From: Deltaproteobacteria bacterium | GTDB taxonomy: Bacteria > Desulfobacterota > Deferrimicrobia > Deferrimicrobiales > Deferrimicrobiaceae | NCBI GenBank assembly: GCA_003105225.1 | Contig: PQAK01000161.1 | Coordinates: 1-8,944 of the forward strand | DNA length: 8,944 nt | Direction: 5' to 3' | In this document: piece by piece, positions 1-7,273 of the stretch | Layout of the letters: each line of letters opens with the position of its first letter | How positions within the stretch are numbered: position 1 is the first letter of the stretch | Notes under the pieces: model-generated | Told to the model about the DNA's origin: nothing | What the model saw: only the letters and a program-made list of their open reading frames with translations | The model's database searches: none | Position numbers and translations under genes: made by a program

Positions 1-856
<856 letters not shown>

Positions 857-862
857 GCTTCA

Positions 863-870
863 TCCTCCCC
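863..870 (-). promoter_or_regulatory. Shine-Dalgarno of the mutase gene
   Basis: GGGGAGGA on the minus strand, 6 bases before the GTG at 854-856. It decides between that GTG and an out-of-frame ATG at 861-863; only the GTG frame encodes the mutase. Confidence 0.7.
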
Positions 871-882
871 GCGGATGGGTGC

Positions 883-1422
883 TCACCGCTCCACGCCGAC
901 ACGGGCATCGACGCCCTTGGCGTAGTAATGTTTTACCTCCCGCATCTCCGTCACGAGGTCCGCGATGTCGACCACCGGCTGCGGAGCCCCCCTGCCCGTG
1001 AGGACGAGCTCCATGCCCGACGGCTTGTTCCGCAGGACCTCCACGATCTCCTCGACGGGGAGCAGGCCGAAGTCGGCCGCGCAGTTGATCTCGTCGAGTA
1101 CCACGATATCCGCCTTCCCGTCCGAAATGATCTCCTTGGCGAGCTTCCACCCTTCCTGCGCCAGGCGGACGTCTTCCGGGTCCGGCTGTTTCCGGTTCAC
1201 GAAAGTGTCCCTGCCGGCCTGATGGATTTCCACGAAGGGGGCCAGCATCCGGACGCCCGCGAGCTCGCCGTAGTCGATCCATCCCTTCATGAACTGGATG
1301 ATCTGCGTCCGCAGCCCGTGGCCCGCCGCGCGGACCGCCAGGCCGAGGGCGGCCGTGGTTTTCCCCTTCCCGTCGCCGGTGTAGACCTGCACGTATCCCT
1401 TTCCGATGGCGCCCGGCTGCAT
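883..1422 (-). CDS. cobO: Cob(I)alamin adenosyltransferase, CobO/BtuR type
   Basis: Transfers the 5'-deoxyadenosyl group of ATP to cob(I)alamin (or cobyrinic acid diamide) to give the adenosylated cofactor; cytoplasmic. 179 residues, slightly short for the family (about 180-200). An N-terminal P-loop GDGKGKTT (16-23), a Walker-B-like strand IVVLDEIN (106-113) and a TGRGAP motif (142-147) place it in the CobO/BtuR family rather than the unrelated PduO or EutT types. The ATG is 7 bases after the stop of the upstream acyl-CoA dehydrogenase; its AGGAGG overlaps that TAG stop, suggesting coupled translation. The mutase gene starts 26 bases after its stop. No other cobalamin biosynthesis gene is visible, so a dedicated role of supplying or repairing adenosylcobalamin for the mutase is more likely than general de novo synthesis. 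That role is inferred; the family is clear. Confidence 0.93.
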   Translation of the reverse strand: MQPGAIGKGYVQVYTGDGKGKTTAALGLAVRAAGHGLRTQIIQFMKGWIDYGELAGVRMLAPFVEIHQAGRDTFVNRKQPDPEDVRLAQEGWKLAKEIISDGKADIVVLDEINCAADFGLLPVEEIVEVLRNKPSGMELVLTGRGAPQPVVDIADLVTEMREVKHYYAKGVDARVGVER

Positions 1423-1429
1423 GTCCCTC

Positions 1430-2563
1430 CTACCTCACGAGCGACCGCGAGACGACGATCCGCTGGATTTCGGACGTCCCCTCGTAGATGGTGGTGACCT
1501 TGATGTCGCGCAGGTGCCGCTCCACGGGGTACTCCCGGATGTAGCCGTAGCCGCCCAGGACCTGGACCGCGTTCTGGCAAGCCCGGTTCCCCGCCTCGGA
1601 GGCGAAGACCTTGGCCATCGACGCCTCCCTCGTGTACGGTTTCCCCTGCTCCTTCATCCAGGCGGCGCGGTACGCCAGAAGCTGGGCGGCCTCCAGCCCG
1701 GTCGCGGCGTCTGCCAGCATCCACCGGATCGCCTGGAACCCGGAGATCGGCTGCCCGAACTGCCTGCGGTCCTGCGCATATGCAGCCGCCGCGTCCAGCG
1801 CCGCGCCGGCGATCCCGATCGCCTGCGAGGAGATGCCGATGCGGCCGCCGTCCAGCGCGGCAAGCGCGATCTTCAGGCCTTCCCCAAGTCCGCCCAGGAG
1901 ATTCCGCTTCGGAATCCGGCAGTCGTCGAAACTCATCGATACGGTGTCGGAGCCTTTCAGCCCCATCTTGCGCTCGGGCTTGCCGACCGTGAACCCCGGC
2001 GTTCCCGGCTCGACGAGAAAGGCGCTGATCCGCTTCGGATCCTTCTGCGTGACCGCCATGACGATCGTGACGCCCGCATGGCTGCCGTTGGTAATGAACA
2101 TCTTGCTGCCGTTCAGGACATACCGGTCGCCGTCCTCTACGGCGGTGGTGGCAAGCCCGCCCGCGTCCGACCCCGCCCCGGGTTCCGTCAGCGCGAACGC
2201 GCCCAGGCCGATGCCGTAAGAGGCAAGCCCCGGAAGGTACTTCCTGCGCTGCTCCTCGGACCCGAAGCGCCAGATCGCCTCCCCGACCATGTTGGTGACC
2301 GCCATCCCGACGGCCGTGGAGGCGCACCCTCCGGCCACTTCCCGCAGCGCGATGTTGTAGGCGACGGCGCCGGCCTCCGACCCGCCGAAGGACGCCGGGT
2401 AGAGCATCCCGAGAAGCCCGAGCCCGGCCAGCTGCCGCAGGTTGTCCTCGGGGAAGCGGCTATCCTCGTCGATCTCGGCGGCCTTGGGCGCAAGTGTTTT
2501 CCGGGCGAGCGACCGCACCATCTCCTGGACCTGCTGCTGCTCGTCGGTCAGTTCGAAGCGCAT
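1430..2563 (-). CDS. Acyl-CoA dehydrogenase B (short-chain type)
   Basis: FAD enzyme that introduces the 2,3-double bond into an acyl-CoA and passes electrons to electron-transfer flavoprotein. 377 residues, full length for the family. The N-terminal helical domain begins MRFELTDEQ; the FAD/substrate strand LTEPGAGSD lies near residues 125-134, followed by NGSKMFITNG. The C-terminal helical domain has GGYGYIREYPVERHLRD and IYEGTSEIQ, with catalytic base Glu361. A base at this position is seen in short/medium-chain enzymes and differs from the isovaleryl/long-chain placement. It starts 6 bases after the stop of the paralogous dehydrogenase A, with which it shares roughly half its residues by eye; its ribosome site is only a G-run directly before the ATG, so coupling to the upstream gene is likely. 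The substrate is not readable; a branched or 2-methyl acyl-CoA is possible given the mutase in the operon. No etfAB is in the window. Confidence 0.93.
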   Translation of the reverse strand: MRFELTDEQQQVQEMVRSLARKTLAPKAAEIDEDSRFPEDNLRQLAGLGLLGMLYPASFGGSEAGAVAYNIALREVAGGCASTAVGMAVTNMVGEAIWRFGSEEQRRKYLPGLASYGIGLGAFALTEPGAGSDAGGLATTAVEDGDRYVLNGSKMFITNGSHAGVTIVMAVTQKDPKRISAFLVEPGTPGFTVGKPERKMGLKGSDTVSMSFDDCRIPKRNLLGGLGEGLKIALAALDGGRIGISSQAIGIAGAALDAAAAYAQDRRQFGQPISGFQAIRWMLADAATGLEAAQLLAYRAAWMKEQGKPYTREASMAKVFASEAGNRACQNAVQVLGGYGYIREYPVERHLRDIKVTTIYEGTSEIQRIVVSRSLVR

Positions 2564-2569
2564 CCCCCG

Positions 2570-3712
2570 TCAGTCCTTCAACAGCGCCGAGGAGATGACC
2601 AGCCGCTGGATCTCCGAGGTGCCCTCGTAGATCTCGGTGATCTTCGCGTCCCGGAAGTGCCGCTCCGCGGGGTATTCCTTGATATAGCCGTAGCCGCCGT
2701 GGATCTGGATCCCCTTGACGGCGGCGCGCATGGCGGCTTCCGAGGCGTACAGCTTCGCCATGGCCGACTCCTTCGAATGCCGCGCCTTGCGGTCCTTGAG
2801 CCACGCCGCCCGGTACGCCAGGAGCCTCGCCGCATCGATCTCCGTGGCCATGTCCGCCAGCATCCACTGGATCGCCTGGAACTCGGCGATCGGCTGGCCG
2901 AACTGCTTGCGCTCCTTGGCGTAGGAAAGCGCATCCTCCAGGGAGGCCCGGGCGATGCCGATCGCCTGCGAGGCGATCCCGATCCGGCCGCCGTCGAGCG
3001 TGCTCATCGCGATCTTGAACCCGTCCCCTTCGTTTGCCAGCCGGCACGAAGCGGGAAGCTTCACGTCCTCCAGGATGATGGAGGCGGTGGGCGAGGCCTT
3101 GATTCCCATCTTTGCCTCATGTTTACCGACGGATACCCCTGGCAACTTCATGTCAAGGATGAAGGTGGAGATTCCCTTGTGCTTCTTCTCCTTGTCCGTC
3201 ATCGTGAAGAGGATGCAGAAATCGGCCTCAGGCGCGTTCGTGATGAAGTTCTTCGTCCCGTTGACCACGTAATGGTCGCCGTTGCGCACCGCCGTCGTCT
3301 TCTGGGATCCGGCGTCCGATCCCGCCCCGGGCTCGGTCAGACCGAAGCATCCCAGTTTTTTCCCCGAAGCCAGCGGGACCAGGTACTTCTTCTTCTGCTC
3401 CTCCGTCCCGAATTTCAGGAGCGGGTCGCAGACCAGGGAATTGTTCACCGACATGATGACGGCGGAGGAAGCGCAGGCGCGCGCGATCTCCTCCATCGCG
3501 ATCACGTAGCAGATGTTGTCCATCCCGGCGCCGCCGTATTCCTCCGGCACCGCGACCCCCATGAGGCCCAGCTCCCCCATCTGCTGCACGAGCTCCCCGG
3601 GATAGCGGCCCGTTTCGTCCAGCTCGGCGGCCTTCGGCAGGACCTCCTTCTGCGCGAAGCTCCGTGCCATCTCCTGGATCATCCGCTGCTCTTCCGTCAG
3701 GTCGAAGACCAT
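2570..3712 (-). CDS. Acyl-CoA dehydrogenase A, probable butyryl-CoA dehydrogenase
   Basis: Flavin-dependent dehydrogenase, likely converting butyryl-CoA to crotonyl-CoA. 380 residues. Seen: MVFDLTEEQ start; YGGAGMD (59-65); FAD/substrate motif LTEPGAGSD (125-133); NGTKNFITN; TLDGGRIGIASQAIGIA; RKQFGQPI; GGYGYIKEYPAERHFRDAK; and IYEGTSEIQ with catalytic Glu363. The pattern, including TLDGGRIG and RDAKITEIYEGT, closely follows bacterial butyryl-CoA dehydrogenases such as that of Megasphaera. A GGGGAGAG ribosome site sits 6 bases before the ATG. It lies between the enoyl-CoA hydratase gene, which would take its product, and a second acyl-CoA dehydrogenase. Electron acceptor presumed to be ETF, encoded elsewhere. 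A general short-chain acyl-CoA dehydrogenase is the main alternative. Confidence 0.93.
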   Translation of the reverse strand: MVFDLTEEQRMIQEMARSFAQKEVLPKAAELDETGRYPGELVQQMGELGLMGVAVPEEYGGAGMDNICYVIAMEEIARACASSAVIMSVNNSLVCDPLLKFGTEEQKKKYLVPLASGKKLGCFGLTEPGAGSDAGSQKTTAVRNGDHYVVNGTKNFITNAPEADFCILFTMTDKEKKHKGISTFILDMKLPGVSVGKHEAKMGIKASPTASIILEDVKLPASCRLANEGDGFKIAMSTLDGGRIGIASQAIGIARASLEDALSYAKERKQFGQPIAEFQAIQWMLADMATEIDAARLLAYRAAWLKDRKARHSKESAMAKLYASEAAMRAAVKGIQIHGGYGYIKEYPAERHFRDAKITEIYEGTSEIQRLVISSALLKD

Positions 3713-3752
3713 TTCGTTCTCTCCCCGGCTGGTTTTCTCTTCGCGTCGCCGC

Positions 3753-4535
3753 CTATTTCCCCGTGAAGACGGGCTTTCTTTTTTCCAGGAAGGCCGTCAT
3801 CCCCTCGACCCGGTCATCGGTCGAGAAGCCGACGGCGAACACGTTGGCCTCCAGCGCGCAGGCGTTGGACAGGTCGAGGTCCAGGCCCCGGTTCATCGCC
3901 ATCTTCGCCGTGCGTACCGCGATCGGCCCCTTGGAGAGGATCTTCGCCGCCATCTCGCGCGCCGCGTCCATCAGGCCGGCCAGCGGGACGACGCGGTTGA
4001 CCAGCCCGATCTCGTAGGCCCGCTGGGCGGTAATCATCTCGCCGATAAGGACGAGCTCCTTGGCGAGGTTCCTGCCGACGAGCCGGGGAAGCCTCTGGGT
4101 GCCGCCGTACCCGGGGATGATGCCCAGGCCGACTTCGGGCTGGCCGAATTTCGCCGTGTCGGCGGCGATCAGGATGTCGCACGCCATCGCCAGCTCGCAC
4201 CCTCCTCCCAGCGCGTACCCGTTCACGACTCCGATCACGGGCTGCGGAAGCCGCTCGATCCGCTCCAGGACCCCCTGCCCGAACAGGCCGAACTCGAACG
4301 CCTCCAGGGTGGTGAATTTCCGCATCTCGGAGATGTCGGCGCCCGCGACGAACGCCTTCTCCCCCGCGCCGGTCAGGAGGACCACCCCCACATCCTTCCG
4401 GGAGGCGATGTCCTCGAAGACGGCGGAGAGCTCCCGCATGGTCGCGGGGTTCAGGGCATTGAGCGACTTGGGGCGGTTGATGGTGACCGTTGCGATGCCT
4501 TCTGAAAAGGAAACGAGGAGATTGGCGTATTCCAT
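3753..4535 (-). CDS. crt: Enoyl-CoA hydratase / crotonase
   Basis: Hydrates trans-2-enoyl-CoA (crotonyl-CoA expected) to the (S)-3-hydroxyacyl-CoA. 260 residues, typical crotonase length. Oxyanion-hole segments are GADIS (65-69) and GGGCE (110-114); the two catalytic glutamates are Glu114 (GYALGGGCEL) and Glu134 (GQPEVGLGIIPGYGGTQRL). Having both glutamates supports a true hydratase rather than an isomerase or hydrolase of the superfamily. The C-terminus ends in FLEKRKPVFTGK, as usual. It begins 11 bases after the stop of the hydroxyacyl-CoA dehydrogenase gene and is followed after 40 bases by acyl-CoA dehydrogenase A. The gene symbol is given by function and context; chain-length preference is inferred. 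Confidence 0.94.
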   Translation of the reverse strand: MEYANLLVSFSEGIATVTINRPKSLNALNPATMRELSAVFEDIASRKDVGVVLLTGAGEKAFVAGADISEMRKFTTLEAFEFGLFGQGVLERIERLPQPVIGVVNGYALGGGCELAMACDILIAADTAKFGQPEVGLGIIPGYGGTQRLPRLVGRNLAKELVLIGEMITAQRAYEIGLVNRVVPLAGLMDAAREMAAKILSKGPIAVRTAKMAMNRGLDLDLSNACALEANVFAVGFSTDDRVEGMTAFLEKRKPVFTGK

Positions 4536-4546
4536 GTCTGCCTCCC

Positions 4547-5404
4547 TTACGCCTTCCGGTAGTCGTAGAAGCCGCGCCCGGTCTTCTTGCCCAGGTACCC
4601 GGCCTCCACGTATTTTTTCAGCAGCGGGCAGGGCCGGTACTTGGGGTCGCCAAGCCCTTCCTGCAGCACCTTCAGGACCTCGAGGCAGGTGTCCAGGCCG
4701 ATGAGATCGGCCAGCGCCAGGGGTCCCATCGGGTGGTTCGCCCCCATCCGCATGATCGCGTCGATGTCCTCGGCCTTCCCCACCCCTTCCATCAGCGCGT
4801 AGACCGCCTCGTTGATCATCGGCATGAGGATCCGGTTGGCGATGAACCCCGGGTAGTCGTTCGCGGGCACCGGCTCCTTGCCCAGGCGGCGCGCAAGCGC
4901 CATCGTCGCGTCGAACGTCTCCTGCGACGTCTGCAGCCCCCGGATCACCTCGACCAGCTTCATCAGGGGCACCGGGTTCATGAAGTGCATCCCGATGACC
5001 TTTCCGGGCCGCCGGGTGACCGACGCGATTCCCGTGACAGAGATCGAGGAGGTGTTGGTCGCCAGGACCTTGTCCGGGGGCACCGCCTCGTCGAGCTTCC
5101 GGAACAGAGTGTGCTTGAGCTCCTCCCGCTCGGTCGCGGCCTCGATCGCGAAGTCGCAGGAGGAGAAATCGGAGAGGTTCGTCGTCGCGACGAGATTCCC
5201 GAGCATCTTCTCCCGGTCCGCCGCGGTGATCTTCTCCTTGCGGACGAGGATCTCCAGCCCTTTCTCGATCCCAACGCGTCCCTTCGAGAGGAAGGCGTCC
5301 GAGACGTCGTTCAGCAGGACGCGGAACCCGGCCATGAGCGCCACCTGGGCGATGCCGCCGCCCATCTGCCCCGCCCCGACCACCCCAATCGTGAAAATCT
5401 GCAA
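4547..5404 (-). CDS. hbd: 3-hydroxybutyryl-CoA dehydrogenase
   Basis: Oxidises (S)-3-hydroxybutyryl-CoA to acetoacetyl-CoA with NAD. From the TTG start at 5402-5404 it is 285 residues, close to the family's 280-290. An N-terminal Rossmann fold has GAGQMG (10-15) and an acidic residue at the end of strand 2 (Asp33), indicating NAD rather than NADP. Catalytic residues line up with clostridial Hbd with an offset of two: Ser119 (NTSSIS), His140 (GMHFMNP), Glu152 (LVEVIRG), Asn190 (FIANR). The frame stays open upstream to an ATG at 5566, but that extension would add 54 low-complexity Arg/Ser/Pro-rich residues before the fold. The TTG has a perfect AAGGAGG 5 bases upstream, so I use it. It lies between the thiolase and crotonase genes, as in butyrate pathway operons, but is separated from the thiolase by 184 bases. 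Confidence 0.93.
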   Translation of the reverse strand: MQIFTIGVVGAGQMGGGIAQVALMAGFRVLLNDVSDAFLSKGRVGIEKGLEILVRKEKITAADREKMLGNLVATTNLSDFSSCDFAIEAATEREELKHTLFRKLDEAVPPDKVLATNTSSISVTGIASVTRRPGKVIGMHFMNPVPLMKLVEVIRGLQTSQETFDATMALARRLGKEPVPANDYPGFIANRILMPMINEAVYALMEGVGKAEDIDAIMRMGANHPMGPLALADLIGLDTCLEVLKVLQEGLGDPKYRPCPLLKKYVEAGYLGKKTGRGFYDYRKA

Positions 5405-5409
5405 TGGCG

Positions 5410-5416
5410 CCTCCTT
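5410..5416 (-). promoter_or_regulatory. Shine-Dalgarno fixing the TTG start of hbd
   Basis: Perfect AAGGAGG on the minus strand, 5 bases before TTG (5402-5404). It is the strongest ribosome site in the window and decides the start of a gene that has no nearby ATG. Confidence 0.85.
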
Positions 5417-5438
5417 AGATTTCCCGCCGGATGACGCA

Positions 5439-5545
5439 GCGGGGGGTGCCGAGCGGCGGCCTGTGGAGCGAGGCAATAATTGCGTCGAGCGGAACCGGCA
5501 GCGAGCGGGCGCAGGTCGCGAGCGTAGCTGCGAGGTACCCCCCGC
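5439..5545. repeat. 107-bp GC-rich element bounded by 12-bp inverted repeats
   Basis: The 184-base gap between thiolase and hbd holds an element whose ends are GCGGGGGGTGCC (5439-5450) and GGTACCCCCCGC (5534-5545), inverted copies that match at 11 of 12 positions. Inside, the pentamer GAGCG occurs five times on the plus strand, at 5451, 5466, 5487, 5503 and 5520, spaced 15-21 bases apart, and there is a short palindrome GCAATAATTGC (5473-5483). No T-tract follows it in the direction of transcription, so it is not a standard intrinsic terminator. It could be a small interspersed (REP- or MITE-like) repeat or a structured RNA within the operon transcript. No target-site duplication was recognised. 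Copy number in the genome is unknown. Confidence 0.5.
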
Positions 5546-5588
5546 GAGGAAGGAGGCGTGGGACATTTGGGCGCCTTTGCTGCATCGA

Positions 5589-6767
5589 CTAGATCCGCTC
5601 GATGAGCATCGCGACCGCCTCGCCGCCGCCGATGCACAGCGATGCGATCCCCAGTTTTTCGTTCCGGTCCTCCATCGCGTACAGCAGCGTCGTGAGGATC
5701 CTGGCCCCCGAGGCGCCGACCGGGTGCCCCAGCGCCACCGCGCCGCCGTTCACGTTGACCCGCTCCGGGTCGAGCTTCAGGCCGCGGATCGCCGCGATGG
5801 CGACGCCCGCGAACGCCTCGTTGATTTCGAAGAGCCCCACCTTGGAGATGTCCACACCGGTCTTCTGCAGCAGTTTCCGGATGGCGTCGATCGGGGCCAC
5901 GGTGAACCACACCGGCTCCAGGGAGGCCGTCGCATAGCCGAGGATCCTGGCGAGCGGCCGGATCCCCCGCCGCTTGGCGTTCTCCGCGGACATCACCACC
6001 GCCGCGGCCGCACCGTCATTGATCGTGGAGGCGTTTCCCGCGGTGACCGTTCCGTCCTTCTGGAACACCGGCTTGAGGGAGGAGAGCTTGGAGACGTTCC
6101 CGCGCCCCGGCTCCTCGTCCACCTGGAAGACGACCGGATCGCCCTTCTTCTGCGGGATCTGGACGCCGACGATCTCCTTCTCGAATTTCCCCTGCCGGAT
6201 GGCGGCAAGCGCGCGGTTGTAGGAGGAGGCTGCGAACGCGTCCTGGTCCTCCCGGGAGATGCGGTGCTCCTTGGCCAGCAGCTCCGCGCAATTGCCCATG
6301 TGGAGGTTGTTGTAGACGTCCCACAGCCCGTCGATGATCATGTGGTCGTAGATCGTGTCGTTGCCCAGCCGGTAGCCGGAACGGGCCTTTTTCAGCAGGT
6401 ACGGCGCCTGGCTCATCGACTCCATGCCGCCGGCGACGACGACGTCGAACTCGCCGGTCGCGACCGACTGCGCGGCGAGCATGACGGCCTTGAGCCCCGA
6501 CCCGCACATCTTGTTGATGGTGACGGCCCCGGCGGAGACGGGGATCCCCGCGTAGATGCCGGCCTGGCGCGCGGGGGCCTGGCCGCAGCCCGCCGGCAGG
6601 ACGTTGCCCATGATGACCTGGTCCACGTCCTCCGACTTGAGTCCGCTGCGGGAGATCGCCTCGGCGACCGGGACCGCTCCGAGCTTGGGCGCGGGGATGT
6701 CCGCGAGCGCCCCGTTCAGGCTTCCGATTGCCGTCCTTGCCGCCCCGGTGATGACGACTTCGTTCAT
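5589..6767 (-). CDS. Acetyl-CoA acetyltransferase (thiolase)
   Basis: Thiolytically cleaves acetoacetyl-CoA to two acetyl-CoA, or condenses in reverse. 392 residues. The acyl-carrying cysteine is Cys88 (NKMCGSGLKAVM), and the C-terminal catalytic pair is His348 (GGAVALGHPVGASGARI) and Cys378 (CIGGGEAVAM); spacing is canonical for the thiolase II / PhaA type. All three catalytic residues are present, so this is an active thiolase, not an SCP-x or ketoacyl synthase relative. AAGGAG sits 6 bases before the ATG, partly repeated next to it. It is the first enzyme gene after the merR-type regulator (33-base gap). In this operon it would carry out the last step, releasing acetyl-CoA. Broader 3-ketoacyl-CoA thiolase activity cannot be excluded. 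Confidence 0.95.
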   Translation of the reverse strand: MNEVVITGAARTAIGSLNGALADIPAPKLGAVPVAEAISRSGLKSEDVDQVIMGNVLPAGCGQAPARQAGIYAGIPVSAGAVTINKMCGSGLKAVMLAAQSVATGEFDVVVAGGMESMSQAPYLLKKARSGYRLGNDTIYDHMIIDGLWDVYNNLHMGNCAELLAKEHRISREDQDAFAASSYNRALAAIRQGKFEKEIVGVQIPQKKGDPVVFQVDEEPGRGNVSKLSSLKPVFQKDGTVTAGNASTINDGAAAAVVMSAENAKRRGIRPLARILGYATASLEPVWFTVAPIDAIRKLLQKTGVDISKVGLFEINEAFAGVAIAAIRGLKLDPERVNVNGGAVALGHPVGASGARILTTLLYAMEDRNEKLGIASLCIGGGEAVAMLIERI

Positions 6768-6800
6768 CTCCTTCTCCTTATGGCGAGGATTCGCCTGAAA

Positions 6801-7199
6801 TCACGTTTCCTGCGGCAGCTTGCCGCGGAGCCGGCCCTGGTACTCCCGGATCTCCTTTTTCAGCGAGGTCAGCTGGTTGATCCGCTCGTCGATCTGGGCC
6901 GCCCTCTGGTCCAGGAGATCGATCAGCTTCGGGAGGATCTCCCGGTTGTTGCGCTGCTTCCGGTAGATTTTTTCCAGCTCGACCATCTCCGCGAGGGAGA
7001 GCCCCAGGACCTTCAGCCGGTTGATGAATTTCAGGCGGCGGACGTCGTCGTCCGTGTAGACGCGCTTCCCGTTCTCGATCCGGCGGACGCTGTGCAGAAG
7101 GCCGATCTCCTCATAATACCGGATGGTCCTCTGGGTGAGGTTCACCATCCGGCTCAACTCGCCGATCGGGTAGCTTGGAAGGCTTTCCGGGGAACCCAT
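6801..7199 (-). CDS. MerR-family transcriptional regulator, likely of the beta-oxidation operon
   Basis: 132 residues from the ATG at 7197-7199. An N-terminal winged helix-turn-helix (YPIGELSRMVNLTQRTIRYY, about 10-29) leads into EEIGLL, the conserved MerR wing residues and YTDDDVRRLKFI. A dimerising coiled coil follows (about 80-125, rich in Leu, Lys and Glu). The protein has no cysteine, so it is not a classical metal or redox sensor; the short C-terminal part leaves little room for a separate ligand domain. MerR proteins of the LiuR group control branched-chain amino acid and acyl-CoA degradation in proteobacteria, which fits its place as first gene of this operon, but membership in that group is inferred from context. 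A GTG at 7206-7208 is in frame but lies inside the Shine-Dalgarno AAGGTGG, so the ATG is preferred. Probably autoregulatory. Confidence 0.88.
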   Translation of the reverse strand: MGSPESLPSYPIGELSRMVNLTQRTIRYYEEIGLLHSVRRIENGKRVYTDDDVRRLKFINRLKVLGLSLAEMVELEKIYRKQRNNREILPKLIDLLDQRAAQIDERINQLTSLKKEIREYQGRLRGKLPQET

Positions 7200-7204
7200 T
7201 ATTA

Positions 7205-7211
7205 CCACCTT
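7205..7211 (-). promoter_or_regulatory. Shine-Dalgarno fixing the ATG start of the merR-type gene
   Basis: AAGGTGG (one mismatch to AAGGAGG), 5 bases before the ATG at 7197-7199. It contains the competing in-frame GTG, which argues against that GTG as the start. Confidence 0.65.
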
Positions 7212-7227
7212 ACGTTAACTGGCAAAG

Positions 7228-7257
7228 ATCGTATACAAAATACCGTTTCCCTGTCAA
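7228..7257 (-). promoter_or_regulatory. Probable promoter of the merR-thiolase-mutase operon
   Basis: Read on the minus strand: a perfect -35 TTGACA (7252-7257), an 18-base spacer and a -10 TACGAT (7228-7233). An alternative -10, TATACG, gives a 16-base spacer. The surrounding stretch, about 7200-7260, is the most AT-rich in the window. Longer spacers are typical of promoters twisted open by MerR proteins. An imperfect dyad (GTAT / ATAC, 7231-7243) overlaps the -10/spacer region and a GTTAAC palindrome lies between promoter and start codon; either could be the operator. Predicted leader is about 20 bases. Elements were found by eye. Confidence 0.5.
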
Positions 7258-7273
7258 TACCATTTTTCCCCGG

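Noticed and set aside
1406..3766. Very long open frame on the plus strand (786 codons), opposite the two acyl-CoA dehydrogenases
   Set aside because: It is Arg/Pro/Leu-rich with no recognisable domain and mirrors well-supported minus-strand genes; such antisense frames arise from high-GC codon bias.
5439..5545. Rho-independent terminator between thiolase and hbd
   Set aside because: The inverted arms are separated by 83 bases and no T-run follows in the direction of transcription.
7200..7208. GTG start giving a three-residue longer MerR protein
   Set aside because: The GTG lies within the AAGGTGG ribosome site of the ATG at 7197-7199.
7209..7273. Terminator between the TPR gene and merR
   Set aside because: I found no GC-rich hairpin followed by a T-tract; only promoter-like elements are visible, so read-through from the right operon cannot be excluded.
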